Below, in pieces: positions 7,348-16,177 of a DNA stretch of 64,000 nucleotides. Under the pieces are notes generated by a model, which had not been told where the DNA came from, made no database searches, and worked only from the letters and a program-made list of their open reading frames with translations. Position 1 is the first letter of the stretch, and each line of letters starts with the position of its first letter. Origin of the DNA: Bacteroides sp. CAG:770 (GTDB lineage: Bacteria > Bacteroidota > Bacteroidia > Bacteroidales > UBA932); contig FR890667.1 in NCBI GenBank assembly GCA_000435075.1, forward strand, positions 63,977 through 127,976, read 5' to 3'. The translations under genes were made by a program, and so were the position numbers.

Positions 7348-10300
7348 TTAGAAAGTAATCTGAAGTCCACAAGACCACTGGCGGTTGAACGGCATTGCAC
7401 GACCTGCCATCGTCATATCCATGCCATTGGTGTAGCTCTTCGAACTACCTCCGGTACATTCAGGATCCATTACTCCGTCGATATGGTCGAAGGTGAAGAG
7501 ATTCTGTGCGCTGAAATAGAAACGGAGTTTCTCGACAAAAATCTTTCTGGTAAGATTCTGCGGAAGGGTGTAACCTACTGTGAAGTTCTTCACTCTCAGG
7601 TAAGCAAGATTGTTCAGATACTTGGTCTGAGGAGCAAAGTTGTTGCATCCGGAGTTGCCAGGAAGACCTGAAAGCGAACCGAAAGCGCCATTGATATATG
7701 GACGAGGGAATCTCGCATTCTGGTTGCTTTCTGTCCAGTAATCCAGCTGATTCTCGAAAATATTCATCTGTGCGCCTGCAGCATGAGGGATAAAGAGTGA
7801 AGATGTACTCCACATGTCGCGTTTTCCGACACCCTGCAAAAGAACTTCCACATCAAAACCTTTCAGCATCGCACCTACTCTGAGTGAATACTCATAACGA
7901 GGGAGCTGGTTTCCGATTCTCTTGAGGTCTCCGTGGTCATCGATAGTACCCTTTCCGGTATCAATCTTTCCGTCATTGTTCAAATCCTTGTACTTGATAT
8001 CACCAGCACCGAAACGGAAAGAACCATTCTGCAGATAAGACTGGTCAGGGGTACCCGTCTTGAGAGTACCATCCTGGTTCACGTCAGAAGAATTGAAATA
8101 TCTGTCAGTCTCGAATCCCCAGATTTCACCAAGTTTCTTACCCTTATACCAACTGTTGAGTGCACCGGTAGTATTGTTCCACTTGGTAATCTCAGATTTG
8201 GCATCAGAAAGAGTAAAGGTTCCGTAGATTGCAAAATCCTTGTTGAATGCGTGATTGTAATCAATCTGGAGTTCCCATCCATTGGTCTTCATATCACCAC
8301 CATTCTCAAGAGGTGCCACAGCAATACCGGCATAGCGGACAATCTCGTTACCTGCCACAAGCATACCTACGTTGCGTCTCTGATACCAGTCGAAGGTAAC
8401 ATTGAGTTCATTATTGAAGAATCCTGCATCGAAGCCTATATCCAGGGTGCGGATCTTTTCCCAAGTCATATCAGGATTGACTGCAGAAGGAGTGGTAGTC
8501 GTGGAAACATTGTTCATATCGGTTCCTACCCAGCCTACAGTTTCTGTAGCCATCGTAGAGATGTAAGGATACCATGAGGCAAGTGCCTGGTTACCTACAG
8601 AACCATAAGATGCCCTTACCTTGAGTGTCGGAACGTACGGCTTGATATTGGTCCAGAACTTCTCTTCAGAGATACGGTAACCTGCAGAAGCTGATGAGAA
8701 GAATGCCCACTGCTTGCCTGTACGGAATGAAGAAGAACCGTCATAACGTCCGTTCAATTCGAGGAGATACTTTTCTTTGTAGTTATAGTTGATACGTCCG
8801 AAGAAACCGGCTGTAGCCCTATGTCTGAGTGACTCATCGACAATACCTTCATTCTTGCCGTCAGTAAGATTCAGTGTCGGATGCTCCAGATCCTGCACAC
8901 CGTTTACCTCAACAGACTGGCTGTCGTATCTGAGGTCCTCGGCATTCGCACCTACCTTGATCGCGAAATTATGCTGCTTCTGGATATCGAACAGATAGTC
9001 GAAATAAGCATTGTAAGTGTTGGTAATCTTACTTACATAAGTTCTCTCCAGGAAATCCTTTGTAGTGAAAGCCGCCTTCTTAGGGAATGACCAGTTTGCG
9101 ACATAATAAGGCTGACGCATAGACCTGTTCTCATAGTTGTAACGTCCTCTTGTGTAGTCTCCATAGAAAGAAAGACCCGGAGCAAGATTAATCCTGACGT
9201 TGCCTCCGAGAGTCAGATACTGGTCCTTGGAAGAGCAGATGCTTTCATTTGCGACATACGCATTTCCATGACGGAAATACAGGCCTTCACCGGTTGCAGC
9301 CGATTCACTCGCATACGTACCGTCAGCCAATTTGCTGCCGTCAGATATTCCGAACGGGAAGAATGCAGGGAAACGCATCACATAATAAAGAAGGCCGGTA
9401 GCACCTTTACTCTGGGAATAGCCATAAGGATACTCGTATTCCTTTTCCACATACATAACCTTGGTTCCGATATTCAACCAGTTCTTGACCTGAGTGTTGG
9501 TGGAAAGATTGAGGTTGTATCTCTTAACGTCATTCTTCTTGGCTGCTTTAAGAGTACCGTCGTTCATGGTATAACCGAGTCCGATATTGTAGTTTGTCTT
9601 ACCGGTATTGCCAGTGACGGAAAGGTTATGGGTCTGGGAGAATGAAGTCTTGAAAATCTCCTTGTTAGGGTCAGAAACTCTATAGTAATAAGGAGTGCCT
9701 TCTATGAACTCGTAGTCCTCGCCGTATTTGTAAACAGGATTGCTGAGATTTCCGGAATACTTGTCAAACCATGTCGTGATACCCTTTCCGATGGTATCGT
9801 AATACATACCGAAAGCCTCAATTCTGGATCCGTCCACGTTCTTCTGTGCAAGCATACCCTCCTCGAGCTGGGCAAGCACGCCTTCCTTGTCAGTAATGTA
9901 CTTAGGAAGGCCGATAGGCTGGTTCCAGGAGAAGTTGTTCGAATAAGTGATGGAAACTTTGTCCTTTACGGCAGAACCGTCTTTCGAAGTGATGAGGACA
10001 ACTCCCCATGCCGCACGGGAACCGTAGATGGAAGCTGAAGCAGCATCCTTGAGGACAGAAATGCTCTTGATATTGTCAGGGTTCACAAAAGACAGGTCAG
10101 GAACCTCGACACCGTCAAGAAGGATAAGAGGAGTATTGTCTCCGTTGATAGAACCTGTACCACGGATCTTCATCGTAGGAGATGCATTCAGGTCATTGCT
10201 GTTATAGGTAATGGACAATCCCGGAACAACACCCTGAAGACCTTTGGAAACATCGGTGATAGGCTTGCTGCCAAATGCCTTGTCCACATCCACAGCAGCG

Positions 10301-10731
10301 ACAGAACCTGTCATGTTGACCTTCTTCTGTGTACCGAAACCGACAACGACTACCTCATCGAGGAACTGGGTGTCCTCTCTAAGCGTAACGGACAGGTTTT
10401 CTGAAGCAGCGACACTGACGGTCTCATACCCGATACAAGATACTTCAAGAGAAGATCCTGACTTCACAGAGATGGTGAATTTTCCATCAATGTCAGTATT
10501 CACACCATTGGTCGTACCTTTCTCGATGACGCTGGCACCCGGGACTGGCTGGCCTGAAGAATCCAGAATCCTGCCGGACACCAAAATTCGAGTCTGCTGA
10601 TAAACATTTGATGCTGAAGGTTTTTCAGCACGAGCCGCATACATATTGACGCCCGTAGGTAAATAGGCGCAAAGAGCAGCTGCCAGACAAATGTAAAGTT
10701 TTACATTGCCATTCTTTTTTTCATGAATCAT
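7348..10731 (-). CDS. SusC/RagA-family TonB-dependent transporter (pair 1)
   Basis: A 1127-residue outer-membrane transporter working with the adjacent SusD. After a signal sequence comes a CarboxypepD_reg-like domain (about 48-125, GRILDSSGQPVPGASVIEKG). Next is the DEVVVVGFG motif (about 125-132) and a plug domain with the PLILLDGVE and DAASASIYGSRAAWGV signatures. The rest is a beta-barrel ending in an aromatic-rich C-terminus (QITF). Transcription starts from a -7 box at 10784-10791, divergent from murB. The gene contains no CATTGAC heptamer in 3.4 kb, unlike the rest of the window, which may indicate acquisition from another lineage. Confidence 0.94.
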   Translation of the reverse strand: MIHEKKNGNVKLYICLAAALCAYLPTGVNMYAARAEKPSASNVYQQTRILVSGRILDSSGQPVPGASVIEKGTTNGVNTDIDGKFTISVKSGSSLEVSCIGYETVSVAASENLSVTLREDTQFLDEVVVVGFGTQKKVNMTGSVAAVDVDKAFGSKPITDVSKGLQGVVPGLSITYNSNDLNASPTMKIRGTGSINGDNTPLILLDGVEVPDLSFVNPDNIKSISVLKDAASASIYGSRAAWGVVLITSKDGSAVKDKVSITYSNNFSWNQPIGLPKYITDKEGVLAQLEEGMLAQKNVDGSRIEAFGMYYDTIGKGITTWFDKYSGNLSNPVYKYGEDYEFIEGTPYYYRVSDPNKEIFKTSFSQTHNLSVTGNTGKTNYNIGLGYTMNDGTLKAAKKNDVKRYNLNLSTNTQVKNWLNIGTKVMYVEKEYEYPYGYSQSKGATGLLYYVMRFPAFFPFGISDGSKLADGTYASESAATGEGLYFRHGNAYVANESICSSKDQYLTLGGNVRINLAPGLSFYGDYTRGRYNYENRSMRQPYYVANWSFPKKAAFTTKDFLERTYVSKITNTYNAYFDYLFDIQKQHNFAIKVGANAEDLRYDSQSVEVNGVQDLEHPTLNLTDGKNEGIVDESLRHRATAGFFGRINYNYKEKYLLELNGRYDGSSSFRTGKQWAFFSSASAGYRISEEKFWTNIKPYVPTLKVRASYGSVGNQALASWYPYISTMATETVGWVGTDMNNVSTTTTPSAVNPDMTWEKIRTLDIGFDAGFFNNELNVTFDWYQRRNVGMLVAGNEIVRYAGIAVAPLENGGDMKTNGWELQIDYNHAFNKDFAIYGTFTLSDAKSEITKWNNTTGALNSWYKGKKLGEIWGFETDRYFNSSDVNQDGTLKTGTPDQSYLQNGSFRFGAGDIKYKDLNNDGKIDTGKGTIDDHGDLKRIGNQLPRYEYSLRVGAMLKGFDVEVLLQGVGKRDMWSTSSLFIPHAAGAQMNIFENQLDYWTESNQNARFPRPYINGAFGSLSGLPGNSGCNNFAPQTKYLNNLAYLRVKNFTVGYTLPQNLTRKIFVEKLRFYFSAQNLFTFDHIDGVMDPECTGGSSKSYTNGMDMTMAGRAMPFNRQWSCGLQITF

Positions 10732-10783
10732 AGGCAGATTATTAGTTGATAAAAAATGTTATCGTTTAAAAATTCAGGTTTCA

Positions 10784-10791
10784 CAAATATA
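10784..10791 (-). promoter_or_regulatory. -7 box (TATATTTG) of the SusC/SusD pair 1
   Basis: The minus strand reads TATATTTG, an exact TAnnTTTG match, 53 bp upstream of the SusC start. No good TTG is seen at -33. It lies between the SusC start and the divergent murB promoter. Confidence 0.55.
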
Positions 10792-10836
10792 AATTATTTT
10801 TGCATTTCTACACACTTTTTTCTAAAAAAATGAAGT

Positions 10837-10867
10837 TTGGCCAAGACGCCGTTTTTGATTAAGTTTG
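10837..10867 (+). promoter_or_regulatory. murB-murA promoter
   Basis: TTG (10837-10839), a 20-bp spacer, then TAAGTTTG (10860-10867) fit the primary-sigma consensus of Bacteroidota in both boxes and spacing. Transcription would begin about 7 nt later, leaving a 5' leader of roughly 15 nt before the ATG at 10890. Confidence 0.75.
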
Positions 10868-10889
10868 TATGTTTATTCCAAATTGACCA

Positions 10890-11957
10890 ATGATCAGAAA
10901 AACGACCAATAAGGACCTCACGGCATACAACACCTTCAGGATGAAGGTGAAATGCCGCTCATTCATAGAATATGATTCCATCGCGGATCTCATTGACATA
11001 GATTTCGGGACTCTCCCCAAACCGGTGAAGCATATCGGAGGCGGAAGCAACCTGCTCTTCAGCGGAAATTTCGACGGGACAATTCTACACTCGGCAGTGA
11101 AGTTTATCTATGAACTGCCGGAAGACGACCCCCTGTATATATCTGACAATGAAGTGCTTGTATCAGTAGGCTCGGGCGTGGCATTTGACGATTTCTGCAA
11201 ATGGGCGGCCGAAAACGGACTGTGGGGCGCAGAGAATCTGTCATATATCCCAGGCGAAACAGGGGCGGCGGCAGTCCAGAACATCGGAGCCTACGGTGCT
11301 GAAATCGCAGACATCATACGTCAGGTTTATTGCTACGACACCATCGAAGAAGAGTTCGTCCATTTCAATGTCAACGAATGCAAATACGGATACCGCGAGT
11401 CAATGTTCAAGTCTCCCGAGGCCAGGGACAGATACATAGTGACCAACGTCATACTGGCATTGACAAGAGAGAGAAGACCTAGACTCGAGTACGGAAATAT
11501 CCGCACGGCCCTGAGCGGAGCCATCGGCGTCCCGGCCGAGGAAGTGGATGGGTCAGAAGCACTTACACCGGCATTGATAAGAGACGTCATTATCGGCATC
11601 CGCCGGGAGAAACTGCCGGAAGTTTCAGAAATCGGAAGTGCGGGCAGCTTTTTCAAGAATCCCGTAGTTCCGGAAGAGGTATTCGCCAATGTCAAAGATG
11701 TCGCCGAAGGGGCAGAAGTTCCTCACTATGTGACAGATAAGGGAATAAAGATACCTGCCGCATGGCTGATTGAGCAATGCGGATGGAAAGGACGCACCTG
11801 CGGCAATGCAGGAGTCTATGAGAAGCAGCCGCTGGTCATTGTCAATGCTACCGGAAAGGCCACCCCGAAGGAAATCATTGACCTTAAAAATCAAATCACC
11901 ACTTCAGTGAAAGAGAAGTTCGGAATCGGACTGCACCCCGAGGCGGAAATATTATAG
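10890..11957 (+). CDS. murB: UDP-N-acetylenolpyruvoylglucosamine reductase
   Basis: A 355-residue cytoplasmic flavoenzyme that reduces UDP-GlcNAc-enolpyruvate to UDP-MurNAc with NADPH. Visible features: FAD-binding IGGGSNLLFSG (about 49-59), YIPGETGAAAVQNIGAYG, the type I MurB loop YGYRESMFK, the substrate/catalytic segment GSAGSFFKNP, and the C-terminal LHPEAEIL with the catalytic Glu. Length is typical of the longer type I enzymes. It is followed after 3 bp by murA, so the first two committed steps of peptidoglycan precursor synthesis are co-transcribed. The promoter at 10837-10867 is close upstream. Confidence 0.96.
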   Translation: MIRKTTNKDLTAYNTFRMKVKCRSFIEYDSIADLIDIDFGTLPKPVKHIGGGSNLLFSGNFDGTILHSAVKFIYELPEDDPLYISDNEVLVSVGSGVAFDDFCKWAAENGLWGAENLSYIPGETGAAAVQNIGAYGAEIADIIRQVYCYDTIEEEFVHFNVNECKYGYRESMFKSPEARDRYIVTNVILALTRERRPRLEYGNIRTALSGAIGVPAEEVDGSEALTPALIRDVIIGIRREKLPEVSEIGSAGSFFKNPVVPEEVFANVKDVAEGAEVPHYVTDKGIKIPAAWLIEQCGWKGRTCGNAGVYEKQPLVIVNATGKATPKEIIDLKNQITTSVKEKFGIGLHPEAEIL

Positions 11958-11960
11958 GAA

Positions 11961-13280
11961 ATGGACAACAGCACATTTATAGTAGAGGGAGGACATGAAC
12001 TCCACGGAGAAATCATCCCGCAAGGGGCGAAGAACGAGGCTCTTGAGGTAATCAGCGCGGTACTCCTAACAAAAGAAGAAGTCATCATAAGCAATGTCCC
12101 TGAAATCCTGGATGTAAAGAACCTGATAAGCCTGCTGGAAAGCATGGGAGTCAAGGTAAACCGCCTGGGACATGGCGAATACGGCTTCAAGGCGGATGAC
12201 ATTGACACTGAATACATTGAAAGCGAAGATTTCGTGAAGAAGTGCGCATCCTTGCGCGGTTCGGTTCTGGTGGTCGGTCCTCTCCTCGCCAGGTTCGGAA
12301 AGGCATGGTTCCCCAAACCTGGCGGCGACCGCATCGGAAGGCGGCGTGTGGACACGCATATTCAGGGAATGATCAATCTCGGAGCGTCACACAGGTATGA
12401 CGACAAGCGCAAGGCTTTCTATCTTGAAGCCCCCGCATCAGGCCATCTGCAGGGTACGTATATGCTTCTGGATGAGGCATCTGTGACAGGCACGGCCAAC
12501 ATTCTCATGGCTGCGGCTCTAGCTGAAGGCAAGACCGTAATCTACAATGCCGCATGCGAGCCCTATATCCAGCAGCTCAGCAGAATGCTGAAGGCCATGG
12601 GAGCCGGCATTGAGGGTATCGGTTCGAATCTGCTCACGATTACAGGTGTTGACGTCCTCCATGGAGCGGCCCACAAGATTCTTCCGGACATGATCGAGGT
12701 CGGCAGTTTCATCGGCATGGCAGCATTGACAAGAAGTTCGATAACCATCAAGGATGTGTCCTGGAAGAACCTCGGCATCATTCCTGAGAGTTTCAGGAGA
12801 CTGGGAGTGCATCTGGAGCAGCGCGGTGACGACATTTTCATCCCGGCCCAGGAAAGCTATACCATTGATTCGTTCATGGACGGCTCCATAATGACCATTG
12901 CAGATGCACCATGGCCAGGACTCACTCCGGACCTTCTCAGCGTCATGCTGGTAGTTGCCACACAGTGCAAAGGAAGTGTGCTGATACATCAGAAAATGTT
13001 CGAGAGCCGACTTTTCTTCGTGGACAAACTTATAGAGATGGGTGCCCAGATCATTCTCTGCGACCCGCACAGGGCTGTAGTCATCGGACACGACCACAGG
13101 TTCCGACTGAAAGCCGGCAACCTTCTTTCACCTGATATCCGTGCAGGTATCGCACTCCTTCTGGCAGCAATGTCAGCCAAGGGAACAAGTACGATAAGCA
13201 ATGTCGGACAGATAGACCGAGGATATGAAAACATCGAGCACAGGCTCAATGCCCTGGGCGCAAAAATCACAAGACGCTAA
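11961..13280 (+). CDS. murA: UDP-N-acetylglucosamine 1-carboxyvinyltransferase with Asp in place of the catalytic Cys
   Basis: A 439-residue MurA (EPT family, two inside-out alpha/beta domains) transferring enolpyruvate from PEP to UDP-GlcNAc. Family marks are GEIIPQGAKNEAL (substrate Lys and Asn), RGSVLVVGPLLARFG, and PGGDRIGRRRVDTHIQG. In Escherichia coli the active-site loop carries Cys115, the residue alkylated by fosfomycin. Here the aligned position is Asp123 (codon 12327-12329). Asp at this site occurs naturally in Mycobacterium tuberculosis and Chlamydia and makes MurA insensitive to fosfomycin. The gene follows murB by 3 bp and converges with mntP 14 bp later, leaving no room for a separate terminator. 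Confidence 0.96.
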   Translation: MDNSTFIVEGGHELHGEIIPQGAKNEALEVISAVLLTKEEVIISNVPEILDVKNLISLLESMGVKVNRLGHGEYGFKADDIDTEYIESEDFVKKCASLRGSVLVVGPLLARFGKAWFPKPGGDRIGRRRVDTHIQGMINLGASHRYDDKRKAFYLEAPASGHLQGTYMLLDEASVTGTANILMAAALAEGKTVIYNAACEPYIQQLSRMLKAMGAGIEGIGSNLLTITGVDVLHGAAHKILPDMIEVGSFIGMAALTRSSITIKDVSWKNLGIIPESFRRLGVHLEQRGDDIFIPAQESYTIDSFMDGSIMTIADAPWPGLTPDLLSVMLVVATQCKGSVLIHQKMFESRLFFVDKLIEMGAQIILCDPHRAVVIGHDHRFRLKAGNLLSPDIRAGIALLLAAMSAKGTSTISNVGQIDRGYENIEHRLNALGAKITRR

Positions 13281-13294
13281 AAGTCCCGTAATGC

Positions 13295-13852
13295 CTAGAA
13301 TACATTAAGCAAGATATTGATTCCCAGCAATATAAGGACAATACCGCCGCACACGGCAGCAGGTTTGCCGGCTCTGGTTCCAATCAGGTTTCCGCCCTTG
13401 ATGCCGATGATGACAGACAGGGCTGTAATGATGAAGACGGCTACGACAGGGACCGTCATGCCTGCCAGATTGCGTCCCGCCATCGACATTGAAATACCTA
13501 CTGCCAGGGCGTCGACACTGTCGGCAATTCCGGCAAGAACGATATTCCGAAAGCCCGTAAGGTTTCTTGGCTTCTCCTCGGAAAAGGCCTCCCTTATCAT
13601 TGACACGCCCACAAAAACCAGAAGCCCCATTCCGATCCATTTGACGAAATGCATCAAGTACCTCGCGATGAAGTCGCCGAATGCCCAACCGACAAAGAGG
13701 AATGAAGTCTGAATGATTGCGAAAATCAATGCTATCTTGAGCACCTGGGCGAGTGTCACTTTTTTCATCGTGACGCTTGAACACAATGCCACAGCAAAGC
13801 AGTCGGCACACAACGATGCCGACAGAAGAATGTCAGTAATCAGTTCTTCCAT
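13295..13852 (-). CDS. mntP: Putative manganese efflux pump MntP
   Basis: A 185-residue integral membrane protein with about six hydrophobic helices. Two acidic intramembrane motifs typify MntP/YebN: CADCFAVAL near the N-terminus and ADSVDALAVG at about residues 110-119. Members export Mn(II) from the cytoplasm, and the family is regulated in other bacteria by manganese riboswitches or MntR. No riboswitch is possible here because the start codon lies 1 bp after the recR stop. It is the last gene of an eight-gene operon. Length matches the family (about 188). Confidence 0.9.
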   Translation of the reverse strand: MEELITDILLSASLCADCFAVALCSSVTMKKVTLAQVLKIALIFAIIQTSFLFVGWAFGDFIARYLMHFVKWIGMGLLVFVGVSMIREAFSEEKPRNLTGFRNIVLAGIADSVDALAVGISMSMAGRNLAGMTVPVVAVFIITALSVIIGIKGGNLIGTRAGKPAAVCGGIVLILLGINILLNVF

Positions 13853-13853
13853 A

Positions 13854-14489
13854 TCAAGGCCTGAAAAGCTGGCGGTTTACTATAGACCTTCCAAGTGTCA
13901 GCTGGTCAGCGTATTCCAAATCGTCTCCAAATCCGAGACCACGTGCCGGGGATGACACCTTGATACCGAAAGCCGAAATCTGCCTGTATATATAGAACGA
14001 TGTCGTCTCGCCTTCCACATCCCCGCTGAGCGCAAGGATTATTTCAATGTTGTCCGGCTCGACGCCAGATTCGGTCAAGGCTTCTACTCTATTCTTAAGT
14101 TCGATGATTTTCAAGTCTGAAGGACCGATGCCGTCGATCGGCGATATCTTCCCGCCAAGCACATGATAGACGCCATGATATTGACCTGTAGCCTCGACAC
14201 TCATGACATCACGAACATTCTCCACAACACATATTGTATTGTGGTCACGACTGTTGTCCGAGCAGATCGAGCACTGCTCTTCATCTGAAATCATCATGCA
14301 GGTACGGCAGTAACGGACATTCTCCCTCAGGAGTCTGATGGAATCCGTAAAATGACGCACATTCTCGACAGGCTGCTTCAGGAGGTGGAGGGCAAGGCGC
14401 AGTGCGCTCTTCTCTCCTATCCCCGGAAGCGAACTTATGGCTTCGACAGCATTTTCAAGAAGCTCTGACGGATACTTTTCACTTCGCAT
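13854..14489 (-). CDS. recR: Recombination protein RecR
   Basis: A 211-residue RecFOR-pathway protein that helps load RecA at gaps. Seen in order: a helix-hairpin-helix (ISSLPGIGEKSALRLALHLL), a C4 zinc finger with CRTC and CSIC, and a Toprim domain beginning ICVVENVRDVMSVEATGQYHGVYHVLGG and ending with the C-terminal R-G-LGFGDDLEYAD region. I took ATG 14489 (MRSEKYPSELL), which aligns with known RecR N-termini. An in-frame ATG at 14513 would add eight residues and deepen the overlap with murQ. It overlaps the murQ end by 11 bp, implying translational coupling. Confidence 0.95.
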   Translation of the reverse strand: MRSEKYPSELLENAVEAISSLPGIGEKSALRLALHLLKQPVENVRHFTDSIRLLRENVRYCRTCMMISDEEQCSICSDNSRDHNTICVVENVRDVMSVEATGQYHGVYHVLGGKISPIDGIGPSDLKIIELKNRVEALTESGVEPDNIEIILALSGDVEGETTSFYIYRQISAFGIKVSSPARGLGFGDDLEYADQLTLGRSIVNRQLFRP

Positions 14490-15300
14490 CCTTATCTCCC
14501 TGATTATAAGCATCTACGGCCTTACGGACAGAGCCATATTTCAGAAGAAGCCTCTTTGCGAGTTCATAGTCATTGATATCAGCCTCTCCCATAATCATTC
14601 TCGAGCCTCTATCGACAAGCTTCTTGTTGGTCAGCTGCATGTCAACCATCTTGTTGCCTTTGACATGACCAAGGCGGATCATTGTCGCAGTAGAAATCAT
14701 ATTGAGGACAAGTTTCTCAGCTGTACCCGCCTTCATTCTGGTACTTCCGGTAACGAATTCAGGACCCACAACCACCTCAACGGGAATTTCAGAAACGGCT
14801 GCAAGTTCAGAACCCTTGTTACAAGTAATACAACCGGTAAGCAGGCCACGCTCTCTGGCAATCTTCACGGCACCGATGACATAGGGAGTCGAGCCTGAGG
14901 CTGCTACACCTACTACCACATCGTCGGCTGTAGGAGAAAACGGCTGCATATCTTTCCATCCTCCCTCATTGCTGTCCTCCGCAGCTTCCACTGCATTACG
15001 GATAGCCTTGTCTCCGCCGGCAATAAGCCCTATGAATTTGTCGCTTACTCCATAAGTAGGAGGAATCTCGGATGCATCTACTACTCCCAGACGTCCGCTG
15101 GTGCCCGCGCCGATATAAAAGACACGTCCACCTCTTTTCAACCTTTCAACTATTCCCTCCACAAGTTTCTCTATCTGAGGGATTTCCTCGGCAACTGCCA
15201 CAGGAACACAACTGTCCTCATTATTGATGCCCGTAAGTATTTCTTTTACGGACATGTCCTGAAGATTGTGGTAATTGGATGACTGTTCTGTTGTTCTCAT
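14479..15300 (-). CDS. murQ: N-acetylmuramic acid 6-phosphate etherase
   Basis: A SIS-fold enzyme that cleaves the lactyl ether of MurNAc-6-phosphate to give GlcNAc-6-phosphate, a cytoplasmic step of cell-wall salvage. Recognised from INNEDSCVPVAV, the SIS core GRVFYIGAGTSGRLGVVDASE, and the downstream AGGDKAIRNAVEAAEDS. The ATG at 15300 gives the usual spacing of about 27 residues before INNED and starts 4 bp after the upstream kinase stop. An ATG at 15327 inside the kinase gene is less likely. About 273 residues, slightly shorter than Escherichia coli MurQ. Its neighbour supplies the phosphorylated substrate. Confidence 0.94.
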   Translation of the reverse strand: MRTTEQSSNYHNLQDMSVKEILTGINNEDSCVPVAVAEEIPQIEKLVEGIVERLKRGGRVFYIGAGTSGRLGVVDASEIPPTYGVSDKFIGLIAGGDKAIRNAVEAAEDSNEGGWKDMQPFSPTADDVVVGVAASGSTPYVIGAVKIARERGLLTGCITCNKGSELAAVSEIPVEVVVGPEFVTGSTRMKAGTAEKLVLNMISTATMIRLGHVKGNKMVDMQLTNKKLVDRGSRMIMGEADINDYELAKRLLLKYGSVRKAVDAYNQGDKDAK

Positions 15301-15304
15301 GGTT

Positions 15305-16165
15305 TTACATTGTATGATATTTGACAAGCCCCTCTATCGGGGAAGCTGTAATTTCTGAAATCTTGACATTGAATTCAGACGCGATGCGTTCCAATGTCTC
15401 CTTATGCGCCATGGCATATCCGCCGACAACGCCTACCTTGTTGTATTTCTTAAGGTCATACTGGGCGATGCATCTGGAGAAAAGCTGTCTGAAGTTATTG
15501 TCAATCAGGTCTTTCACATAAGGATACTCATCGTAGTGACGGCTGATGAACGGAGCGAAAGAACCGAGGTATCTTGCCGGCGCCGGTCCTTTATAGACAT
15601 TCTGGACCACAGTAAGATAATCTACCTCATATTCTGATGCAAATTCGTCTGCAAGTTTCTCAGGCACAAGACCTTTCAGGAAATCGGACATAAACTGCCG
15701 TCCGAGGCTGGCCCCACCGCCTTCGTCTCCCAGAATAAAACCTCCGGAGCGCACATTCCTGACGATTCTCTCCCCATCATATTCGCAGCTGTTCGAACCG
15801 GTCCCGAGTATGACTGCAATTCCCGGTTCCCTGCCGCAGACAGCCCTGGCGGCATCCAGAAGGTCAGACGCATATTCTATCTGAGCATCAGGAAAGGCCT
15901 TCCTGAATTCATCGTCCAGCCTCCTGGCACTCTCTGGCACAGACTTTCCGTCTGATATGAGACCTGCAGCATAGAAATGAATTTCATTGACCTTTTCCCC
16001 TGTCGGATTCAGTTCCGGAATCGCATCCTCCAGAACCTTTTCAATGAAAGAAGACTCCGCTGTGGCAACATTCATTCCAGGCGTCTTGAGAGAATATCTC
16101 TCACCTGTTTCAGACACTGAGCACCAATCTGTCTTGGTAGCTCCGCTTTCCGCTATAATGACCAT
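15305..16165 (-). CDS. BadF/BadG-type kinase, probable N-acetylmuramic acid kinase (MurK-like)
   Basis: A 286-residue sugar kinase of the ASKHA fold. N-terminal phosphate loop ESGATKTDW, central AVILGTGSNSCEYDG, and GGFILGDEGGGASLG are the adenosine/phosphate motifs of the BadF/BadG/GlcNAc-kinase family. By family alone it could phosphorylate GlcNAc, glucosamine or MurNAc. Direct coupling to murQ makes MurNAc the likeliest substrate, as in the murTKQ cluster of Tannerella forsythia. No MurT-like transporter lies next to it. Cytoplasmic; no signal peptide. Start chosen at 16165, 12 bp after the preceding gene. Confidence 0.82.
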   Translation of the reverse strand: MVIIAESGATKTDWCSVSETGERYSLKTPGMNVATAESSFIEKVLEDAIPELNPTGEKVNEIHFYAAGLISDGKSVPESARRLDDEFRKAFPDAQIEYASDLLDAARAVCGREPGIAVILGTGSNSCEYDGERIVRNVRSGGFILGDEGGGASLGRQFMSDFLKGLVPEKLADEFASEYEVDYLTVVQNVYKGPAPARYLGSFAPFISRHYDEYPYVKDLIDNNFRQLFSRCIAQYDLKKYNKVGVVGGYAMAHKETLERIASEFNVKISEITASPIEGLVKYHTM

Positions 16166-16177
16166 AAAAAAAACAGT

